Part shown: piece by piece, positions 41,321 to 49,991 of the stretch
Numbering within the stretch: the stretch's first letter is position 1
Layout: each line of letters opens with the position of its first letter
From: Sphingomonas panacis
GTDB lineage: Bacteria; Pseudomonadota; Alphaproteobacteria; Sphingomonadales; Sphingomonadaceae
Length of the DNA: 64,000 bases
Assembly: GCF_001717955.1 (NCBI RefSeq)
Contig: NZ_CP014169.1
Coordinates: 124,001 to 188,000, forward strand
Direction of reading: 5' to 3'
Program-made: the position numbers and the translations under genes
Notes under the pieces: generated by a model
The model's input: only the letters and a program-made list of their open reading frames with translations
What the model was told of the DNA's origin: nothing
Databases searched by the model: none

Positions 41321-42043
41321 CTACGCATCGACGGACACGGTCGACCGTGCCGTCTTTCGCCGGCTCGCCAGCTTCGGCTCTTCACCCGAATGCAGCACGA
41401 TCTCGGCCGTCCTGCGGAAGTGGTCGCTCATGAGGTCGATCGCCAATTCCGCGTCATGTGCGAGGAAGGCGTCTGCGATCCGGCTATATTCCTTACCCAG
41501 ATCGTGCCGCTTGTCGGGCATGGCAAGCGAGAACCAGCGGTAGCGCTCGCTTTGCAGCATCAGCATGTCGCGCATGCGGAGCAGCCAGGGGTTGTCACAG
41601 GTTGCGACCAGTGTCCGATGGAAATGATTATGGGCATCGGCCCATTCCTGCGTGACGTTGCCGGTGTCGTCATGTCTTGGCGTCCGCAGCAAGCCGTGGA
41701 GCGCTGCCACGATCGCTTGTTCCCAGGCGATCGTAGTGTTCTCGATCGCCGAGCGGATGCAGGGCGCTTCGACCAGAAGGCGCACCTCGGTAAGGTGGTG
41801 AAGATCTTCCGGTGCGACTGGCGCGACGCGGAACCCGCGTTGCGGTTGCGCGTCGACAAGGCCCTCCGATGTGAATCGTGACAGGGCCTCACGCACCGCG
41901 CTCTGATTGGCGGAAAAGCGCTGGCACAATTCGGATATCACCAGCTTGTCGCCCGGGGGCAGGCGGCCATTGAGAAGATCGACGCGGATCTGCTCGTAGA
42001 CATGCTGGGTTCTGCTGGCCGGGGATTTTTTCGCGTTTGGCAT
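41321..42043 (-). CDS. GntR-family (FCD domain) transcriptional regulator
   Basis: A 240-residue FadR-type regulator. The N-terminal winged helix (YEQIRVDLLNGRLPPGDKLV; SANQSAVREALSRFTSEGLV) is followed by an FCD ligand domain with the metal-binding His/Asp pattern (DAHNHFHRTL; MSDHFRRTAEIV). It is divergent from the enoyl-CoA hydratase operon. The inverted repeat at 42085-42126 between them, also found before the TonB receptor, is the likely binding site. The ligand is probably an organic acid or its CoA ester. Confidence 0.88.
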   Translation of the reverse strand: MPNAKKSPASRTQHVYEQIRVDLLNGRLPPGDKLVISELCQRFSANQSAVREALSRFTSEGLVDAQPQRGFRVAPVAPEDLHHLTEVRLLVEAPCIRSAIENTTIAWEQAIVAALHGLLRTPRHDDTGNVTQEWADAHNHFHRTLVATCDNPWLLRMRDMLMLQSERYRWFSLAMPDKRHDLGKEYSRIADAFLAHDAELAIDLMSDHFRRTAEIVLHSGEEPKLASRRKTARSTVSVDA

Positions 42044-42084
42044 GTCGATACGATAGTGGACTATCCGCCGGTGGGCAACAATGT

Positions 42085-42126
42085 CCCATAAAATCCATTT
42101 TCCATTGACGCATGGACTTTATAGGG
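42085..42126. promoter_or_regulatory. Probable GntR operator, site 1
   Basis: CCCATAAAATCCAT (42085-42098) and ATGGACTTTATAGGG (42112-42126) form an imperfect inverted repeat with a 13-base spacer containing TTGAC. The same layout recurs at 47085-47113. Confidence 0.7.
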
Positions 42127-42162
42127 CAAGAAAGGCGCGAGAACGCAAAGGAGGGTGTCGGA

Positions 42163-42942
42163 ATGGATTCGGATATTGTCGGGATCGAGCAGCAGGGTCG
42201 CATCGCCGTCATGACGATGCAGTTCCGGCCCTATAATCTGATCGGTTTCGACCTGCTCGAGGCGTTGCTCGCGGCGCTAGGCCGGATTGACCATGAGAAG
42301 ACCGGTGCGATCGTGTTGCGCAGCTCCCTCCGCCACTTTTCAGCCGGCGCGGATATCGCGATGTTCGAAGAAAGAGCCGAGACGGGCCGCAAGGAGGCTG
42401 TCGTCGATCTGGCCGGCTTCATGGAAAAATGGGAGGCGTTCCCAATTCCCATCGTTGCCGCGATCAATGGTGTCTGTCTTGGCGGCGGCTTCGAACTTGC
42501 GCTGATGTGCGACTATGTCGTTGCCGCATCGTCCGCCAAGATCGGCTCGGTTGAGGCATCGCTCGGGCTCCATCCGCTGATGGGCGGCATCCAGCGTCAA
42601 GTGCAGCGGGCCGGTGCGCTCCGCGCGAAGGAAATATCGATTCTCGGCCGGCGCTACGATCCGGCCACTTTGGAACGCTGGAACCTGATCAATCTCGTTG
42701 TGGCCGACGATCGGCTCGACGCCGCGGCCTTGAATATCGCCGAGGAGATTGCCCATGGTCCGAGCGTCGCCCATGCCGCGACCAAGCGGCTCGTCGCGGT
42801 GACGGTGGACGAGGGAGTCTTGGCGGCGGATCGCGCAATGGAGGATATACAGCGACCCATCTGGGCGTCTGAAGACCTCAAGATCGGCCTTGCCGCGTTC
42901 CACGCGTCGGGACCCGGCGCCGCCAAGTTCAAGGGGCGCTGA
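42163..42942 (+). CDS. Enoyl-CoA hydratase/isomerase family protein
   Basis: A 259-residue crotonase. The start MDSDIVGIEQQGR has AAGGAGGGTG upstream; an earlier in-frame ATG at 42112 lies in the operator. Oxyanion-hole segments HFSAGADI and NGVCLGGGFELAL are present, with Glu in FELAL and in GSVEASLGL at the usual catalytic places. The region LHPLMGGIQRQ replaces the common PGxGGTQRL. It should hydrate or isomerise an enoyl-CoA made from the imported substrate. The CoA transferase gene follows after three bases. Confidence 0.88.
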   Translation: MDSDIVGIEQQGRIAVMTMQFRPYNLIGFDLLEALLAALGRIDHEKTGAIVLRSSLRHFSAGADIAMFEERAETGRKEAVVDLAGFMEKWEAFPIPIVAAINGVCLGGGFELALMCDYVVAASSAKIGSVEASLGLHPLMGGIQRQVQRAGALRAKEISILGRRYDPATLERWNLINLVVADDRLDAAALNIAEEIAHGPSVAHAATKRLVAVTVDEGVLAADRAMEDIQRPIWASEDLKIGLAAFHASGPGAAKFKGR

Positions 42943-42945
42943 ACC

Positions 42946-44199
42946 ATGGCTGGCCCACTTGAAGGCATCAAGGTCGTCGACTTCGCGCGCGTCCTGGCTG
43001 GCCCCCTCTGCGCCCGCACGTTGCTCGACCTCGGCGCGGACGTCATCAAGATCGAGCCGCCGCGGCCGGACGTCTCGCGCTTCGCCTTTCCACAGGCCCC
43101 TGGCATGTCGGGCTATTACGCTCAGCAAAACGCCGGGAAGCGCAATGTCAGCATCGACCTCAACGTCGCCGGGGCACGCGATCTCGTGCTCAGGCTTTGC
43201 GATGAGGCGGATATCGTTGTGGAGAATTTCCGGGCCGGAACGCTTGGCTTCTTCGATCTCGATTACGAGACGCTTGCGGCCCGCAATCCCAAGCTGATCT
43301 ACGCGTCGATAACGGGCTATGGGCAGAACGGCCCCTGGCGTGGTCGCATGGCCTATGCGCCTGCGGTCCATGCCGAGATGGGGCTGACTGCCCACAGTCT
43401 CAAACATTATGGTGATGCGCTCACCGAACCGAAGAGCGACAGTCTGTCGCACGCCGATGTGAATGCGGGCATGCAAGCGGTCATTGCGATCCTGGCGGCC
43501 TTGCATCGGCGATCGGTCACCGGCATAGGCCAGGCGATCGACGTGTCGATGGCCGCGACTTTGCTCTCGACGAACGAGAAGGCGCATGTCGACCTCAACG
43601 GCTTCGACCTCGGGCCCGAGCCCGCGATCCTGGGGGCGACCGACACGCCCTTTTTTGAGGGGCCGGGCGGTGAGACCTTCACCGTGGCTGCCAGTCTGGT
43701 CGGATCCGCCACCTTCCCCTGGTACGTACACGCCATGCGGCGCGCCTATCTCGAGGATGACCCGCGCTTCGCGACCGCGGCGGCACGCCTCGAGCACAAG
43801 GCCGAGCTCTTCAAGATCGTGCAGGAGTGGATCTACACTTTTCCGGACATGGCCACGCTGGATGCACAGCTGGACGAGGGCAAGGTCGCGCTTGGCGAAG
43901 TGCGGACGATGGCCGAACTGGTTGAAACGGAATGGGCCGAATATTGGGGCGCGACGCAAGAGGTCTCCGACCGTCACGGCGGAACGTACAAGCTACCCGG
44001 CCGCCCCTGGCATTTCTCGCGCGACACGCTCGATCCGCTGGGACGGCCGGCGTTTCAGGGCGAGGATAATCGCAGCGTGTTCCGCGAATATGGCTTGAGC
44101 GATGCCGAGATCGACACGCTCGAAGCCAGCGGTGCTCTCGTGCGCGATCCAGTGATCGGCGCGCTTGGCGATGCGGCGGTGAAACCCGACGCCGTTTAA
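42946..44199 (+). CDS. CaiB/BaiF-type (class III) CoA transferase
   Basis: A 417-residue class III CoA transferase. Typical features are GIKVVDFARVLAGPLCARTL, DLGADVIKIEPP, and the catalytic Asp171 in SHADVNAGMQAVIAIL. It moves CoA between an acyl-CoA and a free acid, activating the substrate. It follows the hydratase gene after three bases and precedes the BKACE gene, so the three probably work on one pathway. Substrate not predictable from sequence. Confidence 0.9.
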   Translation: MAGPLEGIKVVDFARVLAGPLCARTLLDLGADVIKIEPPRPDVSRFAFPQAPGMSGYYAQQNAGKRNVSIDLNVAGARDLVLRLCDEADIVVENFRAGTLGFFDLDYETLAARNPKLIYASITGYGQNGPWRGRMAYAPAVHAEMGLTAHSLKHYGDALTEPKSDSLSHADVNAGMQAVIAILAALHRRSVTGIGQAIDVSMAATLLSTNEKAHVDLNGFDLGPEPAILGATDTPFFEGPGGETFTVAASLVGSATFPWYVHAMRRAYLEDDPRFATAAARLEHKAELFKIVQEWIYTFPDMATLDAQLDEGKVALGEVRTMAELVETEWAEYWGATQEVSDRHGGTYKLPGRPWHFSRDTLDPLGRPAFQGEDNRSVFREYGLSDAEIDTLEASGALVRDPVIGALGDAAVKPDAV

Positions 44200-44265
44200 A
44201 ACGAGCACGCTGCCGGCACCACGTCCGGGCACGGCACGACCGACCGTTGGAGAGCAGGTAGAATT

Positions 44266-45195
44266 ATGAAGAACAAAGTCGTCATCACCTGCGCGGTGAC
44301 CGGGTCGATCCACACGCCGACCATGTCGGACGCGCTGCCGATCACGCCGTCGGAAATCGCCGAACAGGCGATCGCTGCGGCACAGGCGGGGGCAGCGATC
44401 CTGCATCTCCATGCTCGCGATCCCGTCGACGGCCGCCCGTCGTCGGATCCCAGGTTGTTCATGGAGTTTCTGCCGCGGATCAAGCAGAGCACGGATGCGA
44501 TCTGCAACCTGACCACGGGCGGCAGCCTGAAGATGACGGTCGAGGAGCGGCTTGCCGCGCCAGAGCTGGCGTCCCCCGAAATGTGCTCGCTCAACATGGG
44601 GAGCATGAATTTCGCGCTTTATCCGATGGCCGATCGATACAAGGACTGGAAGCACGACTGGGAAGAACCGTATCTGCGTGAATCCGACGACTATATTTTC
44701 CGCAACACTTTTCGGGATATTGAAAAGATCGCGCGGACGTTGGGTGACGGTCATGGCGTCAAATTCGAGCATGAATGCTATGATGTCGGCCATCTCTATA
44801 ACCTCGCGCATTGTATCGACAGGGGCCTCTTCCAACCGCCGATCTTCCTGCAGTTCATTTTCGGTATTCTCGGCGGGATCGGCCCGGAGCTCGACAATTT
44901 GATGTTCATGAAAAGCACCGCTGACCGCCTCTTCGGCGATGATTATCATTGGTCGGTGCTCGGCGCGGGACGCTTCCAAATGCCCCTTGCGACCCACGCC
45001 GCGCTGCTCGGGGGCAATGTCCGCGTCGGGCTCGAGGACAATCTCGCTATCGCGCGCGGCCGGTTGGCCTCGAGCAACGCCGAACAGGTCGCCAAGGTTC
45101 GGACGATCATCGAGGAATTGGGCCTCGAAGTCGCTACGCCCGCGGAAGCGCGCCAGATGCTTGGATTGAAAGGGGGAGACAAGGTCGGTTTTTGA
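44266..45195 (+). CDS. BKACE (DUF849) beta-keto acid cleavage enzyme
   Basis: A 309-residue TIM-barrel enzyme of the 3-keto-5-aminohexanoate cleavage family. The zinc-binding His-x-His sits in ILHLHARDPVDGRPS; NLTTGGSL and SLNMGSMNF are typical. BKACE enzymes react a beta-keto acid with acetyl-CoA to give acetoacetate and a CoA ester. A GGAGAGCAGGTAGA ribosome site lies upstream. It is consistent with an upstream hydratase and CoA transferase that produce and handle CoA esters. Confidence 0.9.
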   Translation: MKNKVVITCAVTGSIHTPTMSDALPITPSEIAEQAIAAAQAGAAILHLHARDPVDGRPSSDPRLFMEFLPRIKQSTDAICNLTTGGSLKMTVEERLAAPELASPEMCSLNMGSMNFALYPMADRYKDWKHDWEEPYLRESDDYIFRNTFRDIEKIARTLGDGHGVKFEHECYDVGHLYNLAHCIDRGLFQPPIFLQFIFGILGGIGPELDNLMFMKSTADRLFGDDYHWSVLGAGRFQMPLATHAALLGGNVRVGLEDNLAIARGRLASSNAEQVAKVRTIIEELGLEVATPAEARQMLGLKGGDKVGF

Positions 45196-45547
45196 GCGGC
45201 AGACCTTCGGGTCGCATACAGGTTGTCGGTACGCGACGTATACCAGCTGGGCTCGCGAGGAAGAGCGCGCTTAGAGGCATCTGCCACATCCTGAAGTTGG
45301 CACCCGCACAAGGACGTTGGCGGACGGCTGGGACGCGATATAAGGGTTAGGGCGAACCGGTGACACGTCGGTTCGTCCGAGAACGAGGAGGGGCGCAGAG
45401 TTAGGCCACGGACGAGTAAAATGTTTGTAGAATGGAAATGCGGCACGCCTTCTTCCTGGGTTTCGCGCTACCTTCAAAGGGCGCGCCAGGCTCATCCGAT
45501 ATGGGACGGGCGCAACGAGCCTGCCAACGCATGACGTTGTTTTCCTC
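45196..45547. other. Intergenic region after the BKACE gene
   Basis: About 350 bases with no convincing gene, repeat or terminator. It separates the three-gene CoA cluster from the MerB-like gene. Confidence 0.5.
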
Positions 45548-46279
45548 ATGACCGATCGGGAGGGTCTCGCCGGGACGGGCACGCACGAGTCAGTCGTGGC
45601 TGACCTTGCGTCTAGCGTGCATCACCGCCTCGTCGATGCGCTGCTCGCGAGCGGAAAGATCCCGACGACTCTGGAGATCGCGGATCAACTCGCCGTATCG
45701 ATCGACGTGATCGAAGTGGCGCTGGACAGCCTTGCTTTGAGCCACGGCCTTGTCCTGCATCCGCATGAGAAGCGACCGTGGGTCATCCACCCGTTTTCCT
45801 GTTCTCCAACGGCGACATGGGTCGAAGCAGGTGATCGCGGCTGGTGGGCGCCGTGCCTGTGGTGCGCATGCGGCGTGGCGACGCTGGCGGGCGGAAACGC
45901 GGTGATCCATGCCCGCATCGGGGGCGAGAGCGAGGATGTCGACATCCACATCGTGGACGGCGCTGTACTAATGGACAATCTGTGGGTTCACTTCGCAGTG
46001 CCACCCCGCGCTGCATGGGATAACGTCCACCATTTTTGCGCCTCCGTCCTGCCGTTTCGCACGCGCGAGGACGTGCGCCGCTGGAGCGACCGGCACGGCA
46101 TTCCGCATGGCGCCGTCATATCGCTGTCGCAGTGCTTGGAGCTCGGCAGGGAATGGTACGCGCGTCATGCGGATATCGACTGGCGCAAATGGTCCGTTCG
46201 CGACGCCGCCGGGATTTTCGAAAAAGTCGGGCTTTGCGAGGAATTCTGGCGGCTTCCGGTTTCGGAGGGTGGATTTTGA
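45548..46279 (+). CDS. MerB-fold (alkylmercury-lyase-like) protein lacking MerB catalytic residues
   Basis: A 243-residue protein with an N-terminal winged-helix-like part (TTLEIADQLAVSIDVIEVAL) and a C-terminal domain resembling MerB: WWAPCLWCACGVATLAGG, then NVHHFCASVLPFRTREDVRRW. MerB uses two Cys and an Asp. Here the first Cys is kept (C106), but the Asp three residues on is not, and the second catalytic Cys is replaced near WDNVHHF, although C103, C108 and C164 are nearby. Mercury detoxification is therefore doubtful, and no other mer gene is present. A role in the surrounding pathway is more likely. No clear ribosome site precedes the ATG. Confidence 0.7.
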   Translation: MTDREGLAGTGTHESVVADLASSVHHRLVDALLASGKIPTTLEIADQLAVSIDVIEVALDSLALSHGLVLHPHEKRPWVIHPFSCSPTATWVEAGDRGWWAPCLWCACGVATLAGGNAVIHARIGGESEDVDIHIVDGAVLMDNLWVHFAVPPRAAWDNVHHFCASVLPFRTREDVRRWSDRHGIPHGAVISLSQCLELGREWYARHADIDWRKWSVRDAAGIFEKVGLCEEFWRLPVSEGGF

Positions 46280-46309
46280 CCAGCCGCAGGGGCCAATTGG
46301 AGGATAGGC

Positions 46310-46807
46310 ATGATCAAGGCCATCAATGTCGAGCACCGCGAGCATGTAAGCCAGCGGACGTTCGAGGACGTGCTCGCATCGTTCATGGATGTGACGGGCT
46401 CGGTGGAGGACGGCTTCGACGCCGTGGCAGGTGCGCTTTCCGATCGCGAATCCTTCGAACGTGCTTTTAAGGAGCGGGAGGGCAGCAGCGGTTTCATGCG
46501 GTTTGCCGTGATTGATCATGGCGCGTGGCTTACCCGGATCTACGACCGACCGACAAAGGCCGTAATGGTGATCCTTGGTAATCCGTTGATAGCGATCACG
46601 ATGCTCCGTCACCATACCGGCGCCGGTCTGAACGTCCCGGTACGAATTTACCTGTATGAGGACACGAAGGGGCGCACGCTGGTCAGCTATGATCTGCCTT
46701 CCTCCCTCATGAGCAGCCTGGAAGACGATGCCGTTATGGCCGCGGCCAGGTTCTTGGATGCCAGGCTCATGGCGTTGGCAACCATGATCGCCGGCGTCGA
46801 GGCATAG
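46310..46807 (+). CDS. DUF302-like protein
   Basis: A 165-residue protein 30 bases after the MerB-like gene, with GGAGGATAGGC upstream. The central part (AWLTRIYDRPTKAVMVILGN, then AGLNVPVRIYLYEDTKGRTL and VSYDLPSS) matches the DUF302 fold, an alpha/beta domain of unknown role. The first 45 residues look helical. It is probably co-expressed with the MerB-like protein. Confidence 0.8.
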   Translation: MIKAINVEHREHVSQRTFEDVLASFMDVTGSVEDGFDAVAGALSDRESFERAFKEREGSSGFMRFAVIDHGAWLTRIYDRPTKAVMVILGNPLIAITMLRHHTGAGLNVPVRIYLYEDTKGRTLVSYDLPSSLMSSLEDDAVMAAARFLDARLMALATMIAGVEA

Positions 46808-47240
46808 ATCGGTCCATCTTGCGAGCATGCAGCGCTGGCGCTGAACCGTGCGCTGCGCCCCGATCGAGTGATGGCGCGCTCATCTTTGACGCCCGGTTCG
46901 ATACGCCGTTCGCCTGAGCAAGCAGGTTTACTGCGTTCGCCAGCGTCGGCGCGACCGAATCGCTTCCCGAAAACTCGAGCGACGCCGGCCACATCGGCCG
47001 CAATTCCCTGCGCAGGTGATCCGGCGCCCGCTGGCAGGCAAGGAACCCTGATGCTTTTTCGCGGAATATGGACTTAAAAATCACAAGTCCATCATAGATT
47101 GACAAATGGACTTTTTATGGCAGGATATGATTGCCGGTCCCGTTTCGCCTTACCTGGCGAACTGGGGATAGCCGGCGCCGAAGACACGCGAAGTCGTGCG
47201 CGGCGATAAGATCTCATTGAGATCATTGGAGGAGGGGATC
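46808..47240. other. Upstream region of the TonB receptor
   Basis: About 430 bases without a convincing gene. It holds the operator-like repeat at 47085-47113, a third half-site ATGGACTT at 47068-47075 and a TTGACA at 47099-47104 that may be the -35 box. Confidence 0.6.
47085..47113. promoter_or_regulatory. Probable GntR operator, site 2
   Basis: AAGTCCAT and ATGGACTT are perfect eight-base arms with a 13-base spacer containing TTGAC, followed by TTTATGG. The layout equals site 1 at 42085-42126. Confidence 0.75.
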
Positions 47241-49616
47241 ATGATGTCAGAACATCGCTGGGCTGCCGGAGCTTGTTTGGCCGCTTTGTCTTTCGCCACA
47301 ACAGCGAATGCGCAGTCCAACCCTGCAGCGCCACCCGCAGTCGACGGATCCACGACTGTCCAGGTTCCCGCACAATCGCCGCCGGAGACGAACGAAGTCG
47401 CCGATATTGTCGTTACGGCGCAAAAGCGATCTCAGAACCTTAACGACGTGCCCATGTCGATCACGGCCATAACGGGCGAGACCCTGCAGAACCGAGGCAT
47501 CACCAACGTTCAGGACCTGGTCAAGCTCACGCCCGGTCTAAGCTATGCCGAGAGTGGTAACGGGGTTCCCGTATATTCCCTGCGCGGCGTCGGCTTCTTC
47601 GATACCTCTCTGGGTGCCCGCCCGACGGTCAGCATTTATGTCGACGAGGCGCCGCTCCCTTTCACGATCATGACCAGCGGCGCGTCGTTCGACCTGGATC
47701 GCGTCGAAGTGCTCAAAGGGCCGCAAGGTACGCTGTTCGGCCAGAACGCGACCGGTGGCGCGATCAACTACATTGCCGCCAAGCCGAAGAGCTCACCCGG
47801 CGCCGGTATGACGGCGAGCTTCGCTCGGTTCGCTACGGCCGACTGGCAAGGCTACATAACCGGACCGCTGGCCTCAGGGCTCAATGCCCGCCTCGCGGTC
47901 CGAACCGTTCAGGGCGGCGGCTGGCAGAAAAGCTACACGCGCTCCGCAACACTTGGCGACCAAAACTTCACCCAGGGGCGTTTCCTGCTCGACTGGGACG
48001 GCCTCGACCGGCTGAAGGTTTCGCTGAATGTAAATGGGTTCGTGGACAAAGGGGACACCCAGGCGGGACAGCTGGTCCAGGTCGTGCCACAGGTCGCGAG
48101 CCAGATCAGGGCGATCCCGGCGCTGTTAGCCTATCCGACGGCGCCCCATAACGACCGCGCGGCCGACTGGGACCCTGGCGCGCCCCTGCGCAAGGACAAT
48201 CGATTTTATCAAGCCACCCTCCGGGCGGATTATGACCTGACCGACCGGGTCACGTTGACATCCTTGAGTGCCTATTCCCACATGCGGATTCGCCAGCTTG
48301 TCGACATCGACGGGACGGCGCTCACCAACGCCATCGACGATATCAGCGGCACGCTTTCGTCTCTATCCACCGAAGCGCGGTTGACCGGCCGGTTCGGCGG
48401 GCTGACGCTGATCGTGGGGGGCAATTACTCGCACGACAAGTCGGACGAGAATGATATTTTCTTTGTTCCTTATTCGACACTTGCGCAAATCACTTTGCCT
48501 GTTGCGCCTTACAACTCGCCCGCGCCGTCAGGATCGCAGAACTTCCATACCAAAGCCGTGTTCGGCAACATCGACTATGACATCGGTCGGCTCGTCACGC
48601 TTCATGGCGGCATACGCTATACGAAAGCGGATCTCGATTATTCGACCTGCAGCCGCGCCGGCAATGCCGATACGGGCGCCGGCATCGTGACGATCTTCAA
48701 TCGCATTCGAAACGCCGCTGGCCTGCCGTCGTTGGGACCGATTCCGCAATTCGCGTGCGCGGCGCTGGACGCCAATCTCACTCTCAATCCGCTGACCGGA
48801 TCGTTCAACCAGGACAATATCTCGTGGCGCGCCGGTGTCGATCTCAAGCCGGCGGAGCGGGTCCTGATCTACTTCAACGTCAGCCGTGGCTATAAGGCTG
48901 GCAGCATTCCGGTGACAGCGGGTGTCAGCTACGAGCAGGCAAGGCCGGTCGGGCAGGAAACCGTGCTGGCCTATGAGGCCGGATTCAAGGTCTCGGTGTT
49001 CGACCGCCTCGCCGACGTCACGGGCGCGGTCTTCAGCTATCGCTATGGCGACAAGCAGTTGAAGGGGCGCGTTCAAACGACCCCGAATATCCTTGGGCCG
49101 CTGGAATCGCTCGTGAACGTTCCGCGCTCGCGCGTGAACGGAGCGGAAGCCCAGATCATCGTCTATCCCGCCCATGGATTGAGCCTTTCGGCGGCAGGGA
49201 CTTATCTCGACACCAAGGTCACGGGGCCATTCCTCAATTACACCGTTCTGGCCACACTCCGGGACTTCAATGGGAATCCCTTCCCCTATTCACCCAAATG
49301 GCAGGTGAACCTCGACGCAAACTACAAGTTTCCGCTCAGCAGCGCACTCAATGCATCGCTGGGCGCCAATTACAGCCACCGCTCGAAGACCAGTGCGGGC
49401 TTTGGTAACGAGCCACTCCTCGAGATCGACGCATATGGTCTTCTGGATCTTCAGGCCGGGATCGAATCCCGTGACGGGAAGTGGCGCGCGTCGGTGTTCG
49501 GCCGCAATGTCACGAACACCTATTACTGGACCAATGTCGCGAAGTTCTTCGACGACGTTCGCCGTCTAGCGGGTCAGCCAGCGACCTACGGTGTGCAGGT
49601 CGGACTGAAATTCTGA
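47241..49616 (+). CDS. TonB-dependent outer membrane receptor
   Basis: A 791-residue receptor with a signal peptide (MMSEHRWAAGACLAALSFAT, ending NAQ), a TonB-box-like segment (ADIVVTAQKR), a plug domain (LQNRGITNVQDLVKLTPGLS; PVYSLRGVGFFDTS; VEVLKGPQGTLFGQNATGGA) and a beta-barrel ending in LKF. GGAGGAGGGG precedes the ATG. Sphingomonads use such receptors for uptake of many aromatic and other organic compounds. The shared GntR-type operator suggests it imports the substrate of the CoA pathway upstream. Confidence 0.92.
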   Translation: MMSEHRWAAGACLAALSFATTANAQSNPAAPPAVDGSTTVQVPAQSPPETNEVADIVVTAQKRSQNLNDVPMSITAITGETLQNRGITNVQDLVKLTPGLSYAESGNGVPVYSLRGVGFFDTSLGARPTVSIYVDEAPLPFTIMTSGASFDLDRVEVLKGPQGTLFGQNATGGAINYIAAKPKSSPGAGMTASFARFATADWQGYITGPLASGLNARLAVRTVQGGGWQKSYTRSATLGDQNFTQGRFLLDWDGLDRLKVSLNVNGFVDKGDTQAGQLVQVVPQVASQIRAIPALLAYPTAPHNDRAADWDPGAPLRKDNRFYQATLRADYDLTDRVTLTSLSAYSHMRIRQLVDIDGTALTNAIDDISGTLSSLSTEARLTGRFGGLTLIVGGNYSHDKSDENDIFFVPYSTLAQITLPVAPYNSPAPSGSQNFHTKAVFGNIDYDIGRLVTLHGGIRYTKADLDYSTCSRAGNADTGAGIVTIFNRIRNAAGLPSLGPIPQFACAALDANLTLNPLTGSFNQDNISWRAGVDLKPAERVLIYFNVSRGYKAGSIPVTAGVSYEQARPVGQETVLAYEAGFKVSVFDRLADVTGAVFSYRYGDKQLKGRVQTTPNILGPLESLVNVPRSRVNGAEAQIIVYPAHGLSLSAAGTYLDTKVTGPFLNYTVLATLRDFNGNPFPYSPKWQVNLDANYKFPLSSALNASLGANYSHRSKTSAGFGNEPLLEIDAYGLLDLQAGIESRDGKWRASVFGRNVTNTYYWTNVAKFFDDVRRLAGQPATYGVQVGLKF

Positions 49617-49676
49617 TTTGTCGGCGCGACCGTGCACCACGACGTCAGGAAAAAGAACACGAACGACGGGAGTGCG

Positions 49677-49991
49677 ATGATGAGGCCTCAGCCTGCTTAC
49701 GACGCCATAATAGCGGATCCCGAGTTCAAGAGACTGTTGTCCGCAAAGCGCCGGCTACGCGCTGGGTTAAGCGCAATCGCTTTGCTGATGTTCTTCGGCT
49801 TCGTGCTGCTCACATCGACACCGGCGGGGAGTGCGATCGCATCGATCCGCATCGGCGATATCCCGCTGGTGATGGTGCTGGCCGTGCTCATCATCGCCGC
49901 CGTCGTCATCCTGACGAGCGTCTATGTCTTCTGGTCCAACCGGGTTCTCGATCCCGCCTCGGTCGCGCTGCGTGAGGCATTCAGGCCATGA
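49677..49991 (+). CDS. DUF485 membrane protein
   Basis: A 104-residue protein with two hydrophobic segments (GLSAIALLMFFGFVLLTS and VMVLAVLIIAAVVILTSVYV), typical of the small DUF485 partner that precedes ActP-type symporters. ATGATG gives two possible starts. The stop overlaps the symporter start by four bases. Confidence 0.88.
   Translation: MMRPQPAYDAIIADPEFKRLLSAKRRLRAGLSAIALLMFFGFVLLTSTPAGSAIASIRIGDIPLVMVLAVLIIAAVVILTSVYVFWSNRVLDPASVALREAFRP

Noticed and set aside
42340..43977. 545-codon minus-strand frame over the hydratase and CoA transferase genes
   Set aside because: Antisense shadow of two well-defined enzymes.
45548..46279. Organomercury resistance gene
   Set aside because: The catalytic Asp and second Cys of MerB are absent and no other mer gene is nearby.
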